Shown here one piece after another: positions 1-9,801 of a stretch of 64,000 bases of DNA (the first letter of the stretch is position 1; each line of letters begins with the position of its first letter). The notes beneath the pieces were generated by a model that had not been told where the DNA came from, ran no database searches, and saw only the letters and a list, made by a program, of their open reading frames with translations. The stretch is from Nocardioides sp. BP30 (GTDB lineage Bacteria > Actinomycetota > Actinomycetes > Propionibacteriales > Nocardioidaceae), in NCBI RefSeq assembly GCF_029873215.1, contig NZ_CP123620.1, positions 186,001 to 250,000 of the forward strand, read 5' to 3'. Position numbers and translations under genes: made by a program.

Positions 1-174
1 GGCCCGGCGGCGTACCGGCCGGCTCGCGGGCGGCGTCGCCGCACCGGCGGTGTCCGCCGCCGGCGTCTCGCCGTCGAGGATGCCGAGCTCGTCGGCGACC
101 GCTCGCTCCGCCGCGTCCATCAGGGCGCGCTGAAGTGCCTGGTTGGCGCCTCCCCCGAGCGCGGGAATGCTCAT
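1..174 (-). CDS. Partial hypothetical protein (N-terminal 58 residues)
   Basis: An open frame starts at the ATG at 174 and runs off the left edge. The visible product begins MSIPALGGGANQALQ and continues into an Ala/Asp/Glu-rich helix and an Ala/Pro/Thr-rich linker. I do not recognise the family. It lies on the same strand as the ACT-domain gene, 49 bases downstream of it, so the two are probably co-transcribed. The C-terminal part that would identify it is outside the window. Confidence 0.6.
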   Translation of the reverse strand, partial: MSIPALGGGANQALQRALMDAAERAVADELGILDGETPAADTAGAATPPASRPVRRRA

Positions 175-223
175 GTCGCACCGATCGGCCACGTCGGGGC
201 CGACCTGAGCAGCGGGCGCGGCG

Positions 224-832
224 TCAGTCCCGGGCGATCGAGGCGGCGAGGGCGACCAGGTGGCCCAGCCGGGCGAGCTCGGAGTCGAGGAAGTCGGGTC
301 CGCCCCGGCGCCCGATGACCACGATCTCGTTGCCGTCGATCCGCGCGCCGGCGTACAGGCTCTCCTCGTCGTCGGCCACGTCGAGCCGCGCCGCCCGCTC
401 GATCTCGACGAACGGCAGGTCGTCGGGCGCGCCAGGTGTCGCCCTGCCGCAGCCGGAGACCCGGTGCACGCGCACGGCCCAGTCGGCACGGAAGGTCAGC
501 GGGAGCACCTCGATCAGCCGGTCCAGGGCCTCGGCCGGCGCCTCGGTGAGGTCCTCGACCGCCTCGAGGTCCAGGAAGAGGTTGCCGCCGGCGGCGTAGC
601 GACTGATCCAAACCACGTGGACGTCCTCGAGGGCGTTGCATGCGGAGACCACGGAGTCCGGCATGGCACCGGGAGCCATCTCGAGCAGGACGTCGTCGAC
701 GGCAGTGCCGTCGTGGTTCTTCTCGACGATCTCCAGAGCCTCGATGTCTCCGCCGGCCTCACCGATGGCCGTTGCCAGACGACCGAGCGATCCCGGCACG
801 TCGGGCAGGTGGACACGGAGCAGGTACGGCAT
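224..832 (-). CDS. ACT-domain (amino-acid-binding-like) protein
   Basis: The 202-residue product opens with an ACT-domain pattern, LLRVHLPDVPGSLGRLATAI then a Gly-Gly-Asp-Ile turn, typical of small-molecule-sensing ACT modules. The remaining ~120 residues contain a second globular part (VHVVWISRY, then IVVIGRRGGPDFLDSELARL) that resembles a GAF-like or second ACT unit without catalytic motifs. The likely role is regulatory ligand binding, but ligand and partner cannot be told. The ATG at 832 follows a GGGG stretch by two bases. Upstream, 880-902 carries two direct GGTCAC hexamers 11 bases apart, which could be a control site. Confidence 0.75.
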   Translation of the reverse strand: MPYLLRVHLPDVPGSLGRLATAIGEAGGDIEALEIVEKNHDGTAVDDVLLEMAPGAMPDSVVSACNALEDVHVVWISRYAAGGNLFLDLEAVEDLTEAPAEALDRLIEVLPLTFRADWAVRVHRVSGCGRATPGAPDDLPFVEIERAARLDVADDEESLYAGARIDGNEIVVIGRRGGPDFLDSELARLGHLVALAASIARD

Positions 833-928
833 TCCCCGACCTTAACCTGGCGATGCGCCGCTCCGCGGGCGTTGCCACGACTTGGTCACGATTCGGTCAC
901 GGTCCCTCGGACGGGCGGCGACCGGGCC

Positions 929-2674
929 TCACGCCTCGCTCAGTCGGCGACGCAGACCGCTCGCCCGCTGGGCGCGGCGGGTCACCGCGGCGGCCACGGA
1001 CTCCCGGCTGCCGATCACGGTCACCCGCTCCTGGGCACGGGTGACGGCGGTGTAGAAGAGCTCCCGGGTCAGCAGCGGCGAGTCGGCCGGAGGCAGCAGC
1101 ACGCTGACCTCCCGGGCCTGGCTGCCCTGACTCTTGTGCACCGTCATCGCATGAAGTGTCTCGACGTCTCCGAGCCGCGAGGGCGCATAGGTACGGCCAC
1201 CGGCGATGTGCACCCGGAGCGCGCCGTCGCCAGCCACCACCGCAACGCCTGTGTCGCCGTTGAACAGGCCGACGCTGTAGTCGTTGGTCGTCACCAGGAT
1301 CGGCCGTCCCGCGTACCACTCGCCCAGCCAGGTGCCGGCCCGGTCGGCGAGCGCCCGGTCGATCTGACGGTTCCAGTGCAGGGCACCCCACGGGCCGTCG
1401 CGGTGGGCGCACAGGAGCCGGTGGTCGTCGGCTGTCGCCACGGCACCGGCCGCGTCGCCGGCAAGGGAGAGACGGCGCAGCTCGGCTGCATGATCGCTCA
1501 GCCGGCCACGTAGCGCGCTCATCGCCGCCTCGTCCTGCGGATCGATCCGGCGCAGCCGTCCGGACCCGTCCTCGAGGAGCGCGAGCACGCGGTCGGCGTC
1601 GCCGTCGCGCAGCGCCTGGGCCAGGTCGCCGATGCCCTCGCCGAACCGGTGGGTCGTGCGCAGCCCGACGACCGCACCGGAGCCGCGCTCGGCGAGGCCC
1701 GTGGCGAGGTCGGCGAGGACGGCTCCCGCCTCGACCGAGGCCAGCTGGTCGGGATCGCCGACCAGGATGAGCCGGGTGTCGGGACGGACCGCCTCGAGCA
1801 GGCGGGCCATCATGGTCAAGGAGACCATCGACGTCTCGTCCACGACGATCACGTCGTGCGGCAGCCTGTTGCCGCGGTGGTGCGCGAAGCGGGTGGAGGA
1901 GCCCGGTCGCCAGCCCAGCAGCCGGTGCATCGTCGAGGCGGTCAGGCCGGCCAGACGAGCGCGGTCGTCGTCGCTGAAGCGCCGCTCCTGCTGGGCCGCG
2001 GTGACCGCCTCCTGCAAGCGGGCGGCCGCCTTGCCGGTGGGCGCGGTCAACGCGATCCGCAGCGGGACGGGCGACTCGGCGGCGATCAGGGCCAGGAGGC
2101 CGGCCACGGTGGTGGTCTTGCCGGTCCCGGGACCGCCGGTCAGGACGGTGGTCCACTGGCCGACCGCGGACAGGGCGGCCGCTCGCTGCTCGGCGTACCC
2201 CACGCCCGGGAAGAGCCGCTCCGCCCGCTCGGCGAGGGCGCCGGACCCCGTCGGCGGTGGCGCCAGCGTCTCCCGGACGAGGAGGTCGTCGCGGACCTGA
2301 CCCTCCTCGCGCCAGTAGCGATCCAGGTAGAGCAGATCACCCTCGACGCGGAGGACCGACGCGCCCGCGAGCCGGCTCGCCCCGACCCGGGCCAGCCACC
2401 CGGGCGGCGGCCACGGCAGATCGGGCTCGGTGCGGGTGAGGTCGTCGAGATCGACGCAGACGGAGCCCGCCCGCGCCGCCCGTACGGCGAGGGCCACGGC
2501 CAGCTGGGTCTCCTCGTCGACACCGCCCACCAGGGCCGCGGTGCGCGCTGCCACGTGCACGTCGGCGGCGGTGAGGATCCCGGCAGCGTTGAACCGTGCC
2601 AGGACACCGCTCGCAGCACGGGCGAAGCGGGCGTCGGCCGGATCGGTCGTCTCGTCGGTCCAGCGCTCGATCAT
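929..2674 (-). CDS. recD: Exodeoxyribonuclease V subunit alpha, RecD helicase
   Basis: A 581-residue SF1B helicase, the 5'-to-3' motor of RecBCD, which resects double-strand breaks for homologous recombination. Seen: an N-terminal RecD-type domain, Walker A GGPGTGKTTT near residue 183, TAPTGKAAARLQE (motif Ia), VDETSMVS (Walker B/motif II), LVGDPDQLASVEAGAV (motif III) and the C-terminal UvrD_C_2 motifs TVHKSQGSQ and FYTAVTRA. The ATG at 2674 overlaps the recB stop codon by 4 bases, which fixes the start; the same frame stays open far upstream within recB, but that is a shadow. Length is normal for actinobacterial RecD. Confidence 0.95.
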   Translation of the reverse strand: MIERWTDETTDPADARFARAASGVLARFNAAGILTAADVHVAARTAALVGGVDEETQLAVALAVRAARAGSVCVDLDDLTRTEPDLPWPPPGWLARVGASRLAGASVLRVEGDLLYLDRYWREEGQVRDDLLVRETLAPPPTGSGALAERAERLFPGVGYAEQRAAALSAVGQWTTVLTGGPGTGKTTTVAGLLALIAAESPVPLRIALTAPTGKAAARLQEAVTAAQQERRFSDDDRARLAGLTASTMHRLLGWRPGSSTRFAHHRGNRLPHDVIVVDETSMVSLTMMARLLEAVRPDTRLILVGDPDQLASVEAGAVLADLATGLAERGSGAVVGLRTTHRFGEGIGDLAQALRDGDADRVLALLEDGSGRLRRIDPQDEAAMSALRGRLSDHAAELRRLSLAGDAAGAVATADDHRLLCAHRDGPWGALHWNRQIDRALADRAGTWLGEWYAGRPILVTTNDYSVGLFNGDTGVAVVAGDGALRVHIAGGRTYAPSRLGDVETLHAMTVHKSQGSQAREVSVLLPPADSPLLTRELFYTAVTRAQERVTVIGSRESVAAAVTRRAQRASGLRRRLSEA

Positions 2675-5600
2675 CGGGCGCCTCCGGGGCCGGCCGCGCC
2701 GTCGAGCACGTCGGAGAGCGCGAGCACGAGGGTTGTCGGCGGCCGCCAGGAGAAGACGCCCGCCGGATGCCCGTCGACCAGGGGTGTCGCCGGGCCGCAC
2801 ATGCCGCGCAGGTAGAGGTAGAGCACGCCGCCGAGGTGCTGCTCGGGGTCGTAGCCGGGCAGACGCCAGCGCAGGTAGCGGTGCACGACCACTGCGTAGA
2901 GCAGCGCCTGCAGCGGATAGTGCGAGTGCAGCATCGCCTCGGCGAGGTCGGTGTAGTCGCCCGCCGCCGGCCCGAGGAAGTTGGTCTTGTAGTCGACGAT
3001 CAGGAAGCGATCGTCCGGCAGTCGCAGCACCGCATCGACCGAGCCGGAGAGGTAGCCGCGGAGGACCTGCTCGCCCAGCAGTGGGCTCTCGAGGCGATCG
3101 GCGTAGGGCGCCATCGGGTCGTCGGCCGGCAGGTGGGCACGCAGCAGCGGCGCCACGTCGCGCAGCAGGACCTCGGGCCCGCGGGCCTCGCGCCTGTCGC
3201 CGCCGGCCAGCGGCAGCTCGAAGTCGAGCTCGCGCAGCCGGTCGGGAAGACCGATGTCGGCCAGGGTCAGGCCGGGTGCCAGGGGGCCCAGCGGGGTGTG
3301 GTGGAGCGGCACCAGCGCCGCCGCCAGCTCGTCGGGCTCGACACCGACCGGTGCGAACCTCACCTGCTCGCGGACGTGGCGCAGCAGCTCCGCCCCGAGG
3401 TCGGGCGCCCGGGGGTCCGCGTGCTCCAGCACCGCGTGCACCAGCGTGCCGAAGGCGGCGCCCGCCGGCAGCGCGGCCATCGGGGAGAGCAACGGCTCCT
3501 CGGCCGGGGCCGAGGAGGCCGCCTCCGGCAGTGCCGGCGAAGGGGTCTCCGGCTCGTCCTCGGTGCCCGACTCCTCGGGCTCGGACGTCACGTGCGCGTC
3601 CTCCTCGACGCGGATGAGTGCCGAGTAGGAGGTCCGTCGCCAGTCCGCGTCGACCGATCGATCGAAGGTCCGCACCGTGAGCGCATCCGGCTGGTCCGGC
3701 TCGGGGCCGGGGCTGACGGACGCGATCTGGGAGAGCTCGGCGGTCGGTCCGCCGAGCTGCTCGATCAGGCCGAGGATGCGCGCGGCGTACTCGTCGTCGC
3801 CCACCTGCTGCTCGGCAGGCACCTCGAGGGTGCCGGGCTGGCGGCCGAAGAGCATGCGATGCAGGCCGCCGATGCCGGTGTTGGCGGTCGGCGCCCACCA
3901 GGCGACCAGCTGCGACTGGGCGCGGGTGGCGGCGACGTAGAGGCGGCGCAGGTCCTCCCCCGACTCCTCGGCGAGGTGCTCGCGGAGGTGACCGCCGGTG
4001 ACGTCGAGGGTGCGCTGGCCGTGCGCGTCGTGGAAGAGCGCCACCTCGACCTGATGCTCGAAGCGCTGGTAGGCGAAGGGCAGGTAGACGACCGGGTACT
4101 CCAGGCCCTTGCTGGCGTGGATCGTGACGATCTGCACCGCCGCGGCGTCCGAGTCGAGCCGGCGCGGGCGGTCCCCGGCGGATGTCCGCCGACGCTCCTC
4201 GCGGAACCAGGCCAGCAGCGCCGTCAGGCCGAGCCGCTCGCGCAGCGCGGTGTCGTGCAGCAGCTGGCCGAGGTGGCGGACGTCGGTGAGCAGCCGCTCG
4301 CCGTCGGAGCGGCCCAGCACCCGGGCGGTGAGACCGCGCTCCTCGGCCGCCTCCACCAGAGCTGCCACGCCGCGTCCGCGCAGCAACAGCGCCCACCCGC
4401 GGAGGGTGTCGGCGATCTGGGCGGTCAGCGCCTCGCCGCCGGCATCGAGCGTCGCGACGTCGAAGCCGAGGAAGCAGGTCAGTGCCGCCGACCGGACCAG
4501 GCCGGACCGGTGGGGTGACTCGAGCGCGGTCAGCAGGGCCAGCCAGTCCTCGCCGGCGGGGGTGAGGAAGACGTCGCCGCCGCCCTGCACGACCGCGGGG
4601 ATGCCGCGCCGGTGCAGCGCGTCCTGCACCAGGGTGCCCTGGTCGCGGGTCGCCACCAGGACGGCGACGTGGCCGGCTCGGACCCGCTCCCGGCACCAGG
4701 TCGCCTCCGCGGCGAGCAGCTCGGCCACATCGCCGGCGAGGTCCTCGGCGATGTGCGCCCGGGCCTCGGCCGCGGCGATGAGACCACGCCGCAGACGGAA
4801 GCCGCTGCGCGGCACCCGGCGCAACCGGAAGGGCGAGGGATGCGGCGCACCCGCCAGGCGCGACTCCCGGTGGTGGGCCTCGACGGGATGGACGACGATG
4901 CCCGGGTCCCCCAGTGCCGCACCGCCCAGCACCGTCTGGAGGCGTGCCAGCAGCGCTGCATCGCTGCGCCAGTTGGTGCCCAGGGTCGCCCTCGTGGTCG
5001 CGGCGGCCGCGGCGGTCAGGTAGGTGGCGACGTCACCGCCGCGGAACGCGTAGATGGCCTGCTTCGGGTCGCCGATGAGGACCATCGCGCGACCCTCGGC
5101 ATCGGCGGAGAACGCCCGGTCGAGCACCTGCCACTGGACCGGATCGGTGTCCTGGAACTCGTCGACCAGCACGATCCGCCACCGTTCGCGCATCCGGGTG
5201 CGGGCCGGGGCGGTGGGATCCTCCAGCGCGATCGCCAGCCGGCTCAGCAGGTCGTCGTAGGAGAGGATGCCGAGCCGCCGCTTGCGACGCTCGACCTCCG
5301 CGCGCACCGCGAGGGCGAAGTCGACCCGGGCCGAACCGGTCTGCTGGTCCGCGGGCGCAAGCTCGGCCTGCGGGTCACCGACGACCTTGCGGGCGAGCGC
5401 GAGCGCGTCATCGCGGCCGAACGGCGGCCGCTCGCGCAGGCGGCCGAACCGCCCCAGGTAGAGGTCGTCGACGACCTCCACGACCAGGTCGTCCAGGGAG
5501 TCGACCAGGGTGGCACCGGCGTCGGTGTCACCCGCCACGCCGAGCGAACGCAGCACCAGCTGGCAGAACTGGTGCGTCGTGGCGATGGTGGCGGCGTCGA

Positions 5601-5937
5601 AGTCCGCCAACGCGTCGCGCAACCGCAGCCGGCGGCGACCCCGCTCCTCCGGATCGCAGTCGAGCAGGTGGGCCAGGAGGCTGCTGTCACCGGCATCGCC
5701 GGTGTCGAAGGCGCGCTGCGCCGCGACGAGCTGGGCGCGGACCCGCTCCCGCAACTCCTGGCTGGCCGCCCGGCCGAACGTGATCACCAGCAACTGGTCG
5801 ATGCTCGCACGGCCCTCGGCGACGTAGCGGGCGACCAGCGCACCGACGGTGAAGGTCTTGCCGGTGCCCGCACTGGCCTCGAGCAGGGTGATGCCGACGG
5901 GCAGCGGACCACAGACGTCGAAGGTCAAGCGGCTCAC
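2671..5937 (-). CDS. recB: Exodeoxyribonuclease V subunit beta, RecB helicase-nuclease
   Basis: A 1088-residue 3'-to-5' SF1A helicase with a C-terminal nuclease. Seen: Walker A LEASAGTGKTFTV near residue 24, VDEFQDTDPVQWQVL (motif II), LIGDPKQAIYAFRGGD (motif III), TIHASKGLEYPVVYLPF (motif V), LYVAATRAQ (motif VI), and near residue 980 the nuclease motif IVDYKTN with an upstream Asp in DAVLRLPDD, so the nuclease looks intact. The GTG at 5937 shares bases with the recC TGA (GTGA overlap), which supports this start over an ATG further upstream that would overlap recC by about 170 bases. It is followed by an ATGA overlap with recD, giving a tightly coupled operon. Confidence 0.95.
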   Translation of the reverse strand: MSRLTFDVCGPLPVGITLLEASAGTGKTFTVGALVARYVAEGRASIDQLLVITFGRAASQELRERVRAQLVAAQRAFDTGDAGDSSLLAHLLDCDPEERGRRRLRLRDALADFDAATIATTHQFCQLVLRSLGVAGDTDAGATLVDSLDDLVVEVVDDLYLGRFGRLRERPPFGRDDALALARKVVGDPQAELAPADQQTGSARVDFALAVRAEVERRKRRLGILSYDDLLSRLAIALEDPTAPARTRMRERWRIVLVDEFQDTDPVQWQVLDRAFSADAEGRAMVLIGDPKQAIYAFRGGDVATYLTAAAAATTRATLGTNWRSDAALLARLQTVLGGAALGDPGIVVHPVEAHHRESRLAGAPHPSPFRLRRVPRSGFRLRRGLIAAAEARAHIAEDLAGDVAELLAAEATWCRERVRAGHVAVLVATRDQGTLVQDALHRRGIPAVVQGGGDVFLTPAGEDWLALLTALESPHRSGLVRSAALTCFLGFDVATLDAGGEALTAQIADTLRGWALLLRGRGVAALVEAAEERGLTARVLGRSDGERLLTDVRHLGQLLHDTALRERLGLTALLAWFREERRRTSAGDRPRRLDSDAAAVQIVTIHASKGLEYPVVYLPFAYQRFEHQVEVALFHDAHGQRTLDVTGGHLREHLAEESGEDLRRLYVAATRAQSQLVAWWAPTANTGIGGLHRMLFGRQPGTLEVPAEQQVGDDEYAARILGLIEQLGGPTAELSQIASVSPGPEPDQPDALTVRTFDRSVDADWRRTSYSALIRVEEDAHVTSEPEESGTEDEPETPSPALPEAASSAPAEEPLLSPMAALPAGAAFGTLVHAVLEHADPRAPDLGAELLRHVREQVRFAPVGVEPDELAAALVPLHHTPLGPLAPGLTLADIGLPDRLRELDFELPLAGGDRREARGPEVLLRDVAPLLRAHLPADDPMAPYADRLESPLLGEQVLRGYLSGSVDAVLRLPDDRFLIVDYKTNFLGPAAGDYTDLAEAMLHSHYPLQALLYAVVVHRYLRWRLPGYDPEQHLGGVLYLYLRGMCGPATPLVDGHPAGVFSWRPPTTLVLALSDVLDGAAGPGGAR

Positions 5938-8900
5938 CAGCTCCCCTGCTCGGCGACCAGCAGCGGGCTCCACACGCGCATCGCCAGCGCCCCGAAGCGG
6001 TGGGTCTCCCCATCGAACGCCTCGGCGGGGAGCGGAGCGATCGCCACCCCCGGGATGGGTGCTCCGGCACCCCACGCGCGGACCTGTTCCGGGTCGCTGC
6101 ACTCGCCCGGGAAGCGGCCGTCGCGCCAGTCCCAGCCGGCCTTGTCGAGCGCCTCGTCGCTGCTTGCCTGCGTACGGCGCTGGCGGGCGTAGGTGAGCGA
6201 CGCCTTCAGCGGGAACGGCAGCGGCTCGGTGAGCCCACTATCGCGCAGCGCGACCAGGTCACGCAGAAGACCCACGGCGCGGTGGTCGAGCGGACCGAGC
6301 TGGGAGAGCCCGACGGGCGTGCGCGAGCGACTGTTGGTCGGTCGTCCGACGGTGTGAGCGGTCCAGGCGCTGTCCTCGTCGGAGGCGGCCAGGGCGAGCA
6401 GCTGGATCCAGGACTGCAGCCGGTGGGTGGCACCGAGCCTGCTGAACGAGACCGGGACGAGACGATCGCCGTACACCCCCGGGACGGTGCCGCGCAGGCG
6501 TCGCCCGCCGCCGAGGTCGACGTCGATGTCGACCGCGCGGACGGGCCGCGTGCGTAGGTCGAGGGCCTGTCGCGCCAGCGGGGCCGCCTTCTCGAGGATC
6601 TCCCCGAGCAGACGCCAGCCGAGGAAGCCGGGCGGCAGCACCCCGCGCCGCCACTCGTGCTGCCGCGCGGCCTCGGCGTCGAGACCGCCGAGCAGGTCGT
6701 GCAGCACCCGCTCACCGACGCCCCACTGCGTCAGGCTGTCGATCTCCACCGGCAGGCCGGCATCGAGCGGTTCCTCCTCGCGGGCTATCGCGACGTCGAG
6801 CCGATCGCGCAGGAAGCCCCGCACAGGGCTCTTCCAGAAGGAGAGCAGGTCCTCCAGGACGACGTCGTCGGTGGGCGCCGGTGGCAGCGGCCCGGGCAGG
6901 AATGGCGGCGCGGGCTGTTGGGCCCGGGCGGCGGTGGCTCCCGCCAGCGCCGCCCTGTCGAAGGTGAACGGCCGGCCCGGCACCAGGGCGCCGGTGCGCA
7001 GGTTGCGCGCGTCGAAGGGCTGCAGCGGGTGATGGACCGTCACCTGCTCCCGCACGCTGCCCCCGCTCGTGGTCACGGCCGTGAGGTCGAGCGCATCCAT
7101 CAGCTCGCCGAGCGGCACGGCGGGCGGCTTGGGTTGGCCCGAGTACTCACCGGCACCGGCGTAGGTGATGACCAGGGTGTCGGTGGCGGCGAGGATCGCA
7201 TCGAGGAACAACTGGCGGTCCTCGCTGCGAGGATCCCGCTCGCCGGTGAGCGGGTCGCGGGCGAGCACGTCGTCACCGTCAGCGACGCCGGCGCGGGGGA
7301 ACACGCCGTCGTCGAGACCGAGCAGGCAGACCACCCGGTGCGGCACCGATCGCATCGGGACCAGGGTGGCGACGGTGAGGGTGCCGGTCCGGAAGTTCGC
7401 CCGGGTCGGCCGTCCCTCCAGGCGGTCCGCGAGCAGGGCACGCACGTCGGGCAGCCGTAGGTCGACGCCGCCGCGCTCGGCCGCTGCCTCGCGCACCTGC
7501 CCGAGGAGGCGTTGCATTTGACCGGCCTGCCACGCCTCGGTGGGCGGCACGTCGCACAGCGCTGACACACCGGCGGCGAGGGCATCCAGCCAGTGCTCCA
7601 GCGGGTGCGTCCCGACCAGTCGGTCGGTCGCCTCGCGCACCCGGTCGACGAGCTCGGCCAGCCGGCCGACGAGGTCGATGTCGCCGCTCCCGACGTCGTC
7701 GAGCGGCAGCGTCTTGTCGAGCCACGTGCCGGCGTCCTCGGACATCGCCACGCCGGCAAGCAGTCGGTCCAGCCCGAACTGCCAGGTGTTCGCGACGTAG
7801 TCGTCCAGTCCGAATTCGGCGCGGTGCGGGGCGTCGAAGCCCCAGCGCACGCCGGCCTCGCGCGCCCAGTCGGTCAACTGCTGGAGATCCTCCTCGCGCA
7901 ACCTGAACCGCCGCCGCACCGGCTCCAGGTGAGCAAGGTCGAGCACCTCGCCCACGCCCGCCCTGCCGCCGGAGAGATCCAGCAGCCGCGCGGCCAGGTC
8001 GAGCAGCGGATTCGTCCGATCGAGGGCGCGATCGGCCAGCCGCACCCGCAACCGGTGAGCGGGGTGACCCTGCTCGCCCACCACCTCCGCGAGCCCGAAG
8101 CCTGCCTCGATCAACGGGGCGTAGGTCTCGACGTCGGGGCACATCACCAGCACGTCGCGCGGTTCGAGACTCGGGTCGTCGGCGAGCAGGCCCAGCAGCA
8201 CCTCGCGCAGCACCTCCACCTGCCGCGCGGCGCCGTGGCAGGCGTGCACCTGCACCGAGCGATCGGAGGCGGCCAGCACCCGCTCGGGCGCGGGCCCGAC
8301 GGCATTGGCCCGGAGGTCGTGCTGCAGCCAGCCCAGCAGGGTCGAGGGTGTGCCGGCGGTCGCCGGGACCGGCTCGTCGTCGTACGTGATCACGCCCAGC
8401 GCGCGCTCGAGCTCGCGGGTGTCGCGGCCGAGGGTGGCCAGCAGCGGATGGCCGACCCGCTCGACGGAGCGATCCTCCCGGCGCGGCACCGGCCCGCGGA
8501 GGTCGACCAGCGCCTCCCACAGCGCCGCCGACGGGTGGGGCAGCCACAGGTGCACCTCGCGCGCCTCGCCCAGCGCGGCCAACAGCTCGATCTCGGTGGG
8601 AGGCAGCCGGGTGTGCCCGAAGAGGGAGACCCGCTCGGGCAGGTCGAGCGAACCCGGATCGGCGCGCAGCTGGGCGACGACCTCCCGCTGTCGCTGTGCC
8701 GGTGTCGGACCATCGATCACGGCGGCCAATCGGCGCCAGAGCTCGGGCTGCCAGGCCAGATCGGGTGGCAGCGCGGCGACGCCGGCAGCCCACTCCTGGA
8801 GCAGCGCCGGCCGCTGGACGGCGTACGACGAGAACAGCCGGGCGAGCCGACGTGCGGTGGCGAGCCGCCGGCCGCGGCGCAGGTCGGCCTCGCCCTCCGG

Positions 8901-9263
8901 CGATCCGTGACCGAGGTGGCGCCCCAGCGTCGCCGCCCACGACTCGCCCACCGACAGGTCGATGACCTCGAGCAGCGGCCAGGTCAGGGTATCGGGCGAC
9001 CAGGGATCCTCGTCGTCCTCACGCAGGGCCGCGAACAGTGACCAGGGTGATCGGAACTCGATGCCGGCGCACACGCCGTCGGCCCGGCCGGCGGCGGCGC
9101 CGAGCCGATGGGAGAGCCGCTGGGAGAGCCACCGCTCCACCCCCTTCGCCGGCACGACGACGACCTCCGTGGCGAACGGATCGGCTGCGGGCACCGCGAG
9201 GAGCTCGCCGAGGGCGTCGGCGAGCTGGTCGGTGCGCGCAGCGCGATGGAGCCGGACAGCCAC
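5934..9263 (-). CDS. recC: Exodeoxyribonuclease V subunit gamma, RecC
   Basis: About 1109 residues. RecC scaffolds the RecBCD complex, splits the DNA duplex and recognises Chi. Seen: the N-terminal LHRAARTDQLADALGELL followed by VVVPAKGVERWLSQRLSHRLG typical of RecC, the helicase-like motifs degenerate as usual for the family (VLVMCPDVETYAPLIEAGF), VCLLGLDDGVFPR, and a C-terminal nuclease-like fold without the DYK residues. I place the start at GTG 9263 because the family consensus begins a few residues before LHRAARTD; an alternative ATG lies at 9311 and no strong ribosome site decides between them. First gene of recC-recB-recD. Confidence 0.92.
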   Translation of the reverse strand: MAVRLHRAARTDQLADALGELLAVPAADPFATEVVVVPAKGVERWLSQRLSHRLGAAAGRADGVCAGIEFRSPWSLFAALREDDEDPWSPDTLTWPLLEVIDLSVGESWAATLGRHLGHGSPEGEADLRRGRRLATARRLARLFSSYAVQRPALLQEWAAGVAALPPDLAWQPELWRRLAAVIDGPTPAQRQREVVAQLRADPGSLDLPERVSLFGHTRLPPTEIELLAALGEAREVHLWLPHPSAALWEALVDLRGPVPRREDRSVERVGHPLLATLGRDTRELERALGVITYDDEPVPATAGTPSTLLGWLQHDLRANAVGPAPERVLAASDRSVQVHACHGAARQVEVLREVLLGLLADDPSLEPRDVLVMCPDVETYAPLIEAGFGLAEVVGEQGHPAHRLRVRLADRALDRTNPLLDLAARLLDLSGGRAGVGEVLDLAHLEPVRRRFRLREEDLQQLTDWAREAGVRWGFDAPHRAEFGLDDYVANTWQFGLDRLLAGVAMSEDAGTWLDKTLPLDDVGSGDIDLVGRLAELVDRVREATDRLVGTHPLEHWLDALAAGVSALCDVPPTEAWQAGQMQRLLGQVREAAAERGGVDLRLPDVRALLADRLEGRPTRANFRTGTLTVATLVPMRSVPHRVVCLLGLDDGVFPRAGVADGDDVLARDPLTGERDPRSEDRQLFLDAILAATDTLVITYAGAGEYSGQPKPPAVPLGELMDALDLTAVTTSGGSVREQVTVHHPLQPFDARNLRTGALVPGRPFTFDRAALAGATAARAQQPAPPFLPGPLPPAPTDDVVLEDLLSFWKSPVRGFLRDRLDVAIAREEEPLDAGLPVEIDSLTQWGVGERVLHDLLGGLDAEAARQHEWRRGVLPPGFLGWRLLGEILEKAAPLARQALDLRTRPVRAVDIDVDLGGGRRLRGTVPGVYGDRLVPVSFSRLGATHRLQSWIQLLALAASDEDSAWTAHTVGRPTNSRSRTPVGLSQLGPLDHRAVGLLRDLVALRDSGLTEPLPFPLKASLTYARQRRTQASSDEALDKAGWDWRDGRFPGECSDPEQVRAWGAGAPIPGVAIAPLPAEAFDGETHRFGALAMRVWSPLLVAEQGSW

Positions 9264-9321
9264 AGCCCGCAACCTACAAGCGGCCACCGACAGTACGTCG
9301 AGCGGCCGCACGCGCCGACGC

Positions 9322-9801
9322 CTACACCTCGTCGGCGCGATCGGCCGCGGTCATCTCCCGCTCCAGCTCCGCCCGGGCCTCCGGCTTCCCGTGGAACCGC
9401 CGGTAGCTGAGCACGAGGAGCGTCAGCGCGACGGCGGCCGAGAAGAGCAGGGTGGCGCCGGTCTGCCAGGTCCCGACCAGCCACAGCCGGCGCGGCAGCG
9501 GCCACCAACCCGGCACGGCGGGGTCGACGATCCACAGGACGCCGCAGGCGGCCAGTGCGAGTGCCGCCAGCGCGGACGTCATCAGCCGGGGCCAGGTCGC
9601 GACGCCGTCGGCGGCGCTGCGCATCGCCCTCAACCGCACGGGGTCCAGCCGCCGACGCGCCCACTCGTACTGACGGGACAGCAGCGCCAGCCCCACGAAG
9701 AGCAGCAGCAGGCCCGGCCCCGGAAGGACGAGCGCCGCGATCCCGAGCACGACGAACAGCCAGCCGAGGACCTCGAGCAGCAGCCGGCGGATGGCACTCA
9801 C
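9322..9801 (-). CDS. PGPGW-motif transmembrane protein (TIGR02611-like)
   Basis: A 159-residue membrane protein. Residues ~10-40 form a hydrophobic hairpin holding the diagnostic PGPG turn (ALVLPGPGLLLLFVG), followed by SRQYEWARRRL. Two more hydrophobic stretches follow (LMTSALAALALAACGVLWIV and ATLLFSAAVALTLLVLSY), and the tail is highly charged. The family is widespread in actinobacteria and its function is unknown. The stop of the HxlR gene overlaps its start by 4 bases, so the two are translationally coupled. Confidence 0.8.
   Translation of the reverse strand: MSAIRRLLLEVLGWLFVVLGIAALVLPGPGLLLLFVGLALLSRQYEWARRRLDPVRLRAMRSAADGVATWPRLMTSALAALALAACGVLWIVDPAVPGWWPLPRRLWLVGTWQTGATLLFSAAVALTLLVLSYRRFHGKPEARAELEREMTAADRADEV

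Noticed and set aside
2596..4518. Long plus-strand open frame of ~640 codons inside recB
   Set aside because: It is antisense to a well-supported recB. GC-rich third positions suppress stops on the other strand, and the product is low-complexity and Arg/Gly/Glu-rich with no domain.
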